From NCBI GenBank assembly GCA_900540685.1, contig UQGS01000051.1:1-15209 (forward strand): a stretch of 15,209 bases of DNA, read 5' to 3'. Numbering within the stretch: the stretch's first letter is position 1; every line of letters begins with the position of its first letter. Of the stretch, positions 1 to 6,600 are shown piece by piece. Both the position numbers and the translations under genes were made by a program. The stretch comes from an uncultured Catenibacterium sp. Lineage in GTDB: Bacteria > Bacillota_I > Bacilli_A > Erysipelotrichales > Coprobacillaceae. Below the pieces are notes generated by a model that saw nothing but the letters and a program-made list of their open reading frames with translations, was not told where the DNA came from and made no database searches.

Positions 1-43
1 ACATTAACTATATTATCACATACTCTTCAATTTTAAAAGAAAA

Positions 44-104
44 GACTGTTAACATCGAGTTTGTCAACAGTCTGACAGCTAATTTAAATTAGCTGTTTTT
101 TATT
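44..104 (+). terminator. Tandem hairpins with U-run, terminator of an upstream gene off the window
   Basis: Two adjacent hairpins are visible. The first pairs GACTGTTAACA (44-54) with TGTCAACAGTC (62-72), with one mismatch in 11. The second is a perfect 22-base palindrome at 75-96, immediately followed by TTTTT and a T-rich tract. The second is a good rho-independent terminator for plus-strand transcription entering from the left. No complete gene fits in the first 195 bases. Frame 1 is open from the edge to a TAA at 34-36 and frame 3 to a TAG at 90-92, so the tail of an upstream gene may be present but cannot be identified. Confidence 0.7.
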
Positions 105-184
105 TTAATCTAAAAATATGCCACTTATTACAATTCCCTTGAAAATGATGCTTATTTGTCAACGATTTTTTAGTAATAAAATCA

Positions 185-190
185 TATAAT
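185..190 (+). promoter_or_regulatory. Probable -10 element of the regulator/endonuclease operon
   Basis: TATAAT lies 24 bases before the chosen ATG at 214, which would place transcription start near 197 and give a short leader carrying the GGAGG at 200-204. No convincing -35 hexamer stands 16-18 bases upstream, which would fit an activator-dependent or autoregulated promoter, although that is inference. A start near 197 also argues against the upstream in-frame ATG at 196. Confidence 0.4.
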
Positions 191-213
191 TTTATATGTG
201 GAGGTTGCAATAT

Positions 214-696
214 ATGTATCAAGTAAATGAAAGAAATATAGTTGGTCAAAATCTTCAAGTTTTAATCAATAAAAGAAACTGGACTATCAAACACGCAGCA
301 GAGGAATTGAATTATGATCGCATAAAACTTTCAAAGATATTAAGCGGAACTCATAATTTTAAACTTCAAACTATGGTTAAATTCGCACGTTATTTTGATA
401 TATCAGTGTTTTTATTATTTGATAGACTATTTGAAAATGAAGACTATCGTAACAAGTTTCCTTTTGTAGATACAAACTATATAAACGTATTTACAAAAAA
501 TTTTAAAAGTAAAAAAATCAAACAGTCTACTATCACACTTGATCCAGCAACAATCTCTCATATCATGAACGGTCATCAAGGCAACCCTACAATAAATACA
601 TTATTGCATATTGCCGAAGACTCAAAAACATCATTATCTGAACTTTTAAAAACTGATTCAGATAAAAGAATTCTAAATAACTATAAAAAGGACTGA
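214..696 (+). CDS. Tandem XRE-type helix-turn-helix regulator, possible restriction controller
   Basis: 160 residues. Two helix-turn-helix units of the Cro/C1 (XRE) type can be read: about 9-70 (TIKHAAEELNYDRIKLSKIL, followed by a LQTMVKFARYFDIS helix) and a more diverged one at about 88-146 (STITLDPATISHIMNG, then INTLLHIAEDSKTSLSELL). I chose ATG 214 because GGAGG at 200-204 lies 9 bases upstream; the in-frame ATG at 196 has no binding site. The next gene starts 5 bases after the stop, so the two are almost certainly one transcript. In restriction-modification loci, small XRE proteins (C proteins) delay endonuclease expression, and this position fits that job, but C proteins are normally single-domain and about 80-100 residues. 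A general phage-type repressor is the alternative. The HTH assignment is firm and the controller role is inferred. Confidence 0.8.
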   Translation: MYQVNERNIVGQNLQVLINKRNWTIKHAAEELNYDRIKLSKILSGTHNFKLQTMVKFARYFDISVFLLFDRLFENEDYRNKFPFVDTNYINVFTKNFKSKKIKQSTITLDPATISHIMNGHQGNPTINTLLHIAEDSKTSLSELLKTDSDKRILNNYKKD

Positions 697-701
697 GAAC
701 T

Positions 702-1949
702 ATGATTTTTGCACCATACAAAGACGAATCAACTGTAATACAAAGAATACAAAAAGTCAGAAACGATGATTATGTATTACTTAGATTAACCGCAACAATG
801 ATTGAAAAGAATAATTTAGATGCTAATGAATATTTTCGTGAGATGTTATTAAATCACGACATTGTAGATTACGAAACATTAAATAACGGTGGTTCCAACG
901 GAATCAACTTTTTAAGCACTTTAATTTTACCTAGCGACAAAAAATCTGTTAAGTTGAAGTTTTATAGAGTAAAAAATGCACGCGGAGATAGACGTTTTTC
1001 TATAGAAACAATAAAAAGAAAATGCAAAGATGGTATTTTAAACATTGGAGATCTTATTTATATTTCTGCTTATATGAATTCAGAAAATAAACCTTCTATG
1101 TTTTTAATTAACCTTACTCACAACTCGCCTTCCGAAAAGGATATTATAAAATGTGTTGGAACAGATCCTATAACTCAAAAATTAAATGAGATTAAACCTC
1201 GTCTTAAAGAAATCATTCATGGTGGTTATTATGATAACTCCAAGGGGCCAGGAAAAATTTCCCCAAAAGATGTAGGAGACACTTTAGAAAGTCTACTTCA
1301 TGTACCTACTAACAATAATCCTGGTGCAGATTTAGACGGGCTTATAGAATTAAAGACAAAAAGTTCCAAGACTTTAGACACCTTATTCACCTTAAGACCA
1401 TGTTTTGAAGGCACTGAAGTAGCTGAATATGAACCAAATGATCGCAGTAGAGTATCAGCTTTCACCCGCTTATACGGATATGACTCAGATAAGCATCCTC
1501 AATCCAATAGTTTGTATATAACAATCGGTTCATCTGACTATCCACAAAACAATCAAGGCTTTTTCTTAGATGTTGACGATTCTAATTCAAAAGTTTCTAT
1601 TATGAGACATAATTCTAAAACCAAGCGCACTATTGAAGTAGCCTATTGGCAATTTGAAGAATTAAAAAGAGCATTATACGAAAAACATCCATCTACTCTG
1701 TGGATAAAAGCAATCAGTAAAGAAGATCATGGAATGGTCAAATTCAAATATACTGATATTGAATTTTCAAGAGTACCTCAATTTATGACATTCTTAACTC
1801 TCATTAAATCAGGAATTATTACTTATGACTGGCGCGGATATACATCAAAAAGTGGAAAATATGCAGGTAAGAATCACGGAAATGCTTGGAGAATTAAGCC
1901 CGCAGCGAAATCAGAGTTATTTGGCGAATTAGAAACAGTTAACTTATAA
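702..1949 (+). CDS. MvaI/BcnI-family restriction endonuclease
   Basis: 415 residues, predicted to cut double-stranded DNA at a short specific site. The C-terminal half (about 180-415) carries the family signatures: GDTLESLL, NNNPGADLDGLIELKTK containing the PD-(D/E)xK core (D210 or D212, E216, K218), TLFTLRP, and the closing HGNAWRI (392-398) with ELFG. The first 170 residues match nothing I recognise and may be a specificity or oligomerisation domain; family members of about 240 residues lack this extension. The start uses AAGGA at 688-692, inside the end of the upstream regulator, so translation is probably coupled. No methyltransferase is next to it in the window. A terminator follows at 1974. 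The family call is fairly strong; the recognition site cannot be read from sequence. Confidence 0.85.
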   Translation: MIFAPYKDESTVIQRIQKVRNDDYVLLRLTATMIEKNNLDANEYFREMLLNHDIVDYETLNNGGSNGINFLSTLILPSDKKSVKLKFYRVKNARGDRRFSIETIKRKCKDGILNIGDLIYISAYMNSENKPSMFLINLTHNSPSEKDIIKCVGTDPITQKLNEIKPRLKEIIHGGYYDNSKGPGKISPKDVGDTLESLLHVPTNNNPGADLDGLIELKTKSSKTLDTLFTLRPCFEGTEVAEYEPNDRSRVSAFTRLYGYDSDKHPQSNSLYITIGSSDYPQNNQGFFLDVDDSNSKVSIMRHNSKTKRTIEVAYWQFEELKRALYEKHPSTLWIKAISKEDHGMVKFKYTDIEFSRVPQFMTFLTLIKSGIITYDWRGYTSKSGKYAGKNHGNAWRIKPAAKSELFGELETVNL

Positions 1950-1973
1950 ACACATGCAATATTATTATGAAAT

Positions 1974-2006
1974 AAGATATCATTTATGTTGAATGATATC
2001 TTTTTT
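1974..2006 (+). terminator. Rho-independent terminator of the MvaI/BcnI-like gene
   Basis: Perfect 11-base stem AAGATATCATT (1974-1984) and AATGATATCTT (1992-2002), loop of 7, ending in a run of six T. It sits 25 bases after the stop of the endonuclease. On the minus strand it is followed by only a weak T-rich stretch, so it probably acts one way. Confidence 0.85.
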
Positions 2007-2051
2007 GTACAATAACTCTTATGGAGAAAAAACTAATTTCTAATGACATTA

Positions 2052-3275
2052 TTATTTCTTATTTATTTCTTCCCATTCTTTTCTTCTACTATCAATACTG
2101 TTCAAATACTCATCTATATTTTCACTAGTAATAGAATTTATTCTAAGTATTCTAGCAATATCTGTTGCAGTAACAACTAATATAAGATGACCATCTTCAA
2201 CAACCTCTTGATAAGCTTGCTCATTAACATAGCTCGTTGTTATTAAAACACCAAACTGTCTATATCTAATTCTAGATATAAGTCTAGACATCTGTTTTAC
2301 ACCTACCCCATTACTCTCAGCATAACACTTTGCTTCTAATGCACATTCAATCTTTAGTGGAGCGTTCACTTTACCACCGCTGTTAATTGAATAGTATCCA
2401 ATAGCATCTCTTCCGCCATCTCTCCATGGACGAGTCAGATTGAAATCCACAAAATGATTATCCATTTTCATCAATAAATCCATCGCACATGATTCAAAGC
2501 CATATGGATTATCCTTATAATGTTCTCTTATAACATCAACACACTTATTGCCTTCATCATCACACTGTAATTGGTCATACTTACTAGGAATATGAATAAT
2601 ATTAGATGCCTTCAATGCTTCTATCCCATCTCTACCTTGAGAAATAAACTTCTTCCATACATCAGGTGCAACATCTATACTTGCCGAATGATCCTCAGAT
2701 AAAGATTTAATCCAATCTCTAGAAATACCTTTTCCCTTAGTATCTAGTATTGTAAAGTAAGCTTCATAATTTTGAAACTTTTGGCCATTCAATGAACACC
2801 ATAGTGTAACTAAGTCTCTACCTGGCGATATATTACTATTTCCAGGTGCAGCTAAACCTAAAAACTGGATATCTCTTCCATTTCCAGTTTTTTTAAACAC
2901 AAAGAAAGGCGGCATATCTTCTAGATTATTACTATTAAGTAATTCAAATACCTCTTCTAATAAAAGGTTACCTTTCTTCTTTGTGTTTCTTATATCATTT
3001 CCAGGTTTTCTATTATCACCATAATATCTGAATACACCTGTTTCCTCATCAAGAAAGTCTGGCCATTCTAATTCTTCCATAGAAGTATATAAAATGACAT
3101 AAGCAGGTAGTCTGCTTCCATCTCTTCTATTCACTCTCCTAAATCCACCAGCGTTTCCACACGGAAAAAGATGAGATAAAGGATCAGAGCTCAAATTCGG
3201 GGCCATCCCACCTTTATAAACACAACCTATTTGTAAATCAGCATTTTGTAAGTCTTCAAAAGCAACTTCTACCAT
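2052..3275 (-). CDS. AspBHI-like modification-dependent (type IV) restriction endonuclease
   Basis: 407 residues. The N-terminal half (about 15-200) resembles the modified-cytosine reader of AspBHI-type enzymes: FRYYGDNRKPGNDIRNTKKK (82-101), then PFFVFKK and FLGLAAPG. The C-terminal part (about 255-375) is an Mrr-like nuclease: FESCAMDLLMKM, GGRDAIG with D290, LEAK with E314 and K316, then YRQFGVLITTSYVNEQA. Known relatives read 5-methyl- or 5-hydroxymethylcytosine and cut nearby, so this enzyme should attack modified phage DNA rather than need a methyltransferase. AAGGAAGTG is suitably placed before the ATG. It converges with the MvaI/BcnI-like gene and diverges from the Avs-like gene. A leader of more than 200 bases is predicted. 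Family assignment is strong; the exact modified base is unknown. Confidence 0.85.
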   Translation of the reverse strand: MVEVAFEDLQNADLQIGCVYKGGMAPNLSSDPLSHLFPCGNAGGFRRVNRRDGSRLPAYVILYTSMEELEWPDFLDEETGVFRYYGDNRKPGNDIRNTKKKGNLLLEEVFELLNSNNLEDMPPFFVFKKTGNGRDIQFLGLAAPGNSNISPGRDLVTLWCSLNGQKFQNYEAYFTILDTKGKGISRDWIKSLSEDHSASIDVAPDVWKKFISQGRDGIEALKASNIIHIPSKYDQLQCDDEGNKCVDVIREHYKDNPYGFESCAMDLLMKMDNHFVDFNLTRPWRDGGRDAIGYYSINSGGKVNAPLKIECALEAKCYAESNGVGVKQMSRLISRIRYRQFGVLITTSYVNEQAYQEVVEDGHLILVVTATDIARILRINSITSENIDEYLNSIDSRRKEWEEINKK

Positions 3276-3376
3276 TATTTCACTTCCTTATATAATAATC
3301 TCTTATAAACATATTACGCTATATTAATCTTATCTAACAACAGTTGCATGTACAAGAACAAACTGAAATCCTTATT

Positions 3377-3436
3377 CTAACCCCTAGTTTTAGTAATCCA
3401 AAAAAATAATATCACAACTAATACTATCAATTTCAT
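3377..3436 (-). CDS. Possible 19-residue hydrophobic peptide (type I toxin-like or leader peptide)
   Basis: ATG at 3436 opens a frame encoding MKLIVLVVILFFWITKTRG: a lysine, 12 hydrophobic residues including a tryptophan, then a basic tail. Size and layout recall single-helix type I toxins such as Ibs. It has no binding site of its own. Instead a GGGGG motif (3468-3472) precedes a five-codon frame at 3460 (MLKNV) that stops 6 bases before this ATG, so it could be translated by re-initiation. It sits in the predicted leader of the type IV endonuclease. AT-rich spacer DNA often yields short hydrophobic frames by chance, so confidence is low. Confidence 0.2.
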   Translation of the reverse strand: MKLIVLVVILFFWITKTRG

Positions 3437-3510
3437 CTATAATTAAACGTTTTTTAACATAATAAATCCCCCAATCAAAATTAAAATTATCATTAATTTA
3501 TGATGGTCTT

Positions 3511-3539
3511 TTTTATTTGATTATATGTTACAATATAAT
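3511..3539 (+). promoter_or_regulatory. Divergent promoter with symmetrical -10 elements
   Basis: ATTATAT (3520-3526) and ATATAAT (3533-3539) form a 7-base dyad around GTTACA. The right arm gives TATAAT (3534-3539) for the Avs-like gene, and the left arm gives TATAAT on the minus strand (3525-3520) for the type IV endonuclease. The -35 regions are poor (T-rich at 3511-3516). RNA polymerase could occupy only one of the two at a time, so the genes may compete or be co-repressed through the dyad; that part is inference. Confidence 0.4.
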
Positions 3540-3555
3540 AATGAAATCATGAAAA
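3540..3555 (+). repeat. 16-base direct repeat, left copy
   Basis: AATGAAATCATGAAAA occurs here, just before the Avs-like gene, and again at 8185-8200 in the last codons of that gene, in the same orientation. Flanking bases differ. It could be a recombination or module boundary, or chance in AT-rich DNA. Confidence 0.4.
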
Positions 3556-3627
3556 ATGAACTTACAATATTATGGTGCACTAAATACAGCATAACAATTT
3601 TAACATACTATAAATGAGGTGATATTT

Positions 3628-6600
3628 ATGGCATTACCAGTAGGTGGACGTGCAGATAAATCAGGAAATAAATATGAGCAGAATTGGGTAATCTACAATT
3701 TATTAAAAGTTATACAGGAAAAACTATCTTACGTAATCATAGAACCTTTAGGAGATTATGAAGACGGAGTTGATCTTTGGATTGTCTATAAGAATGGCAA
3801 AAATGAATTTCAACAATGCAAGGCTCGTAACGGAAGTAGAGATTATTGGCAATTTGGTGACATTAACAATAGGGGATTATGGAATAAATGGAAAAAGCAT
3901 TTAGATAGAGACATTAACAATATTGCATCTCTAGTATCTCCATTGCCCTTCACTTTACTAGAGGATATTATTTCACGTGCATTAAACAATGACAACAATC
4001 CAAATGACTTTTATAACATACAAATTAAAGGGTCAGGTAAAGACACTACGAATTTATTCAATGATATATGTAAACAGCTTAAATTTGACACTAACACTAA
4101 CAATGGTCTTAACTCAGCTTACCAATATTTCAAAAAAATCAGAATTCATCAATGGCCTGATTTTGAATCAACTGAAATGATATTAGATATAATTGATTCT
4201 CTTTTTATCGGAAATCCTAATATTGTTATAGCACTATTACGCAACTTTATTGTTGAAAAAAATATATATGATAAACCTATTACTGCTCATATGCTGAGAC
4301 AATATCTACAAGATAATGGAGTATCTTTCAAAGACTTAGCACATGATAACCGTATATTACCAAACATAGAACGTTTAAATCGTGAATACCTTCATTCTTT
4401 TCATTCATTCTCAAGCGGAACGATTATTCGAAAAGAATCCCTAGAATGTTGGAAACATATAAAAGAAGGTAAATCTATTATTCTACATGGTCAAGCAGGA
4501 GCAGGAAAAAGCGGTTGTATTACTAATATTATTCATTTTTGCAAAGAAGAATCTATTCCATATCTAGCCATAAGACTAGACACGCACATTCCGACTGAAA
4601 ATCCACAAAAATGGAGTCAAAAAATGGAATTTCCAGCATCAATTTCTCATTGTATGAATTCTATTTCTGCCAATAAAAATGCTGTAATCATTCTTGATCA
4701 ACTAGATGCATTAAGATGGACTCAAGCAAACTCTGTTCAAGCACTAAATGTTTGTATGGAACTCATTCATCAAATTAACAACATCAATAAAGACCGTAAC
4801 TCTAAACTGTCATTAGTATTTGTTTGCAGAAGTTATGATTTAGAAAACGACTTAGATATCAAAGAACTGTTTATTAAAGAGGATGATGCTAAAGATAGCG
4901 TTGAGTGGATGAAAATCAAAGTAGATTTACTTAGTAATTCAGATGTTTTAAAGATTATAGGTCCTTCATATAGTAATCTGAACAGTAGAATACGAGAACT
5001 CTTAAGAATAGCAAGTAATCTTTATATATGGGAAAACTTGGATGGTAGTCAAAACAATGAAAATATCAAAACAACATACCAACTAGTATACGAATGGAAA
5101 AAACAATTAGAGAATAGAGCTTCTTCAAAAAATCTAGATTCAAGCAAAATAATTAATATCATTTCACAAATAACTACTCACTATGATGCATATGGTAGAT
5201 ATCCAATCCCCCTCCCATCTCTAACTATTGATGTAAATATTAAAGACTTCCTGATTTCTAGCGATTTTTTAATTGAGACTAACAATTCCATTGCATTTAC
5301 TCACCAATCGATTTTTGATTGTTTTTTAGCTGAGCAAATGATGAAGAAGTATTTCAAAGGAAAACCAATCACTGACATCACAGGCAGTATAGAAAACCAA
5401 ACCCCAACCAAAAGGTATCGAATGCAAATCTTCTTACATGAAATGCTAATCTACTATCCATCTGACTTTCTTAAAATCGGTGAACAGATGCTTGAAAATG
5501 AAAATATAAGGTATAGCTTTAAATATCTATATTTAGAAGTACTATCACATATTCCAAACCCTGAAGAATGTATAATCGAGTTTGTCCTTGAACTACTTGA
5601 AAATAATCAATGGAAAACACCTGTTATCAATGTGATTATCAACGGTAATTCTCCCTACATCACTCAACTAATCAAAAATGGTACATTAGACTTATGGACA
5701 GAAGATATTCCAGAAACAGTTATAAGGTTATTCGAATCTATATCACCTAATTATAACAAAGAGCAAGTTCAATTTATGAGAAAATATTGTTTATCTGATG
5801 AAAACAATTCTAAGTGGGAGCGTTGCTTCTATGGAAATATTATTGAAGAATCAGACGATTTCTTCAAATTGAAACTAGAATACTTTTCTAAGAATACTAC
5901 GCCGCTTAATTACATTATTTTTTCTGAAAGCTTTTTTAGTAATCCCATTAGAGCAATTAAAATATTTGCATTAATGCTTCAAATAAAACCAAGTTATAGT
6001 CAAGAAGAATCAATTTACAGCAAAACAGAAGAATCAATATTAGTTCACTCTGATACTTTTACGGACAACTATTCAACAGTTTTAGAGATATTATATCCTT
6101 GTTTACCAACTATTGAAGAATGCTCTAACAAAATAGACTTTAATAAAAGCGAGTGGACAAATAAATATTTTAAGGAAGACACATTAAAAAGAGCGTGCAT
6201 ACTAATAATCAAAGCAGCTAACAGAGCATTTGCAAAAGCTGATTCAAATGGATTTATCGAATTCTATGAACCATATATGGGTAAGGGGTATGATTTATTT
6301 AATGAATTAATCTTAGATGGTATGATTAATTTAGATAATAACTATGCTGATTATATACTAAACTATCTTTGCGAAGATATAACAAACAACTGTTTTGAAC
6401 ACTCTAGCGAACAGCGAGACGACTTATATTACACAAAAAGATTAGTTCAAAAATATTCAAAAATATGCCAACCCAATACTTTAAGAATTTTCGAGAGCAA
6501 AATTTCGCACTATATTCCTAATAATCAAAAAGAAGAATTAAAACAACACTATAAGTCATTTGAGAATAATACTGAAAATCAAGAAAAAAACAATAACAAA

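Larger units (their letters stand above)
3276..3627. other. 350-base divergent intergenic region with promoters and leader
   Basis: Very AT-rich spacer between the type IV endonuclease and the Avs-like gene. It holds two facing -10 elements (3520-3539), a weak hairpin ATCAT (3489-3493)/ATGAT (3500-3504) followed by a T-run at 3509-3514 on the plus strand, a possible 19-codon hydrophobic ORF on the minus strand, and one copy of a 16-base direct repeat (3540-3555). No larger gene, tRNA or known riboswitch is visible. Confidence 0.6.

Noticed and set aside
145..189. 14-codon plus-strand frame starting ATGATG before the regulator
   Set aside because: No ribosome binding site, overlaps the likely promoter and has no recognisable pattern.
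3487..3514. Weak hairpin plus T-run as the terminator of a small RNA
   Set aside because: Five Watson-Crick pairs plus two G-U pairs only, and no promoter or gene upstream on the plus strand to be terminated.
3989..4180. 63-codon frame inside the Avs-like gene, and similar frames at 7125-7307 and 7776-7973
   Set aside because: Out-of-frame or antisense shadows of a gene with clear domains; none has a binding site or protein-like composition.
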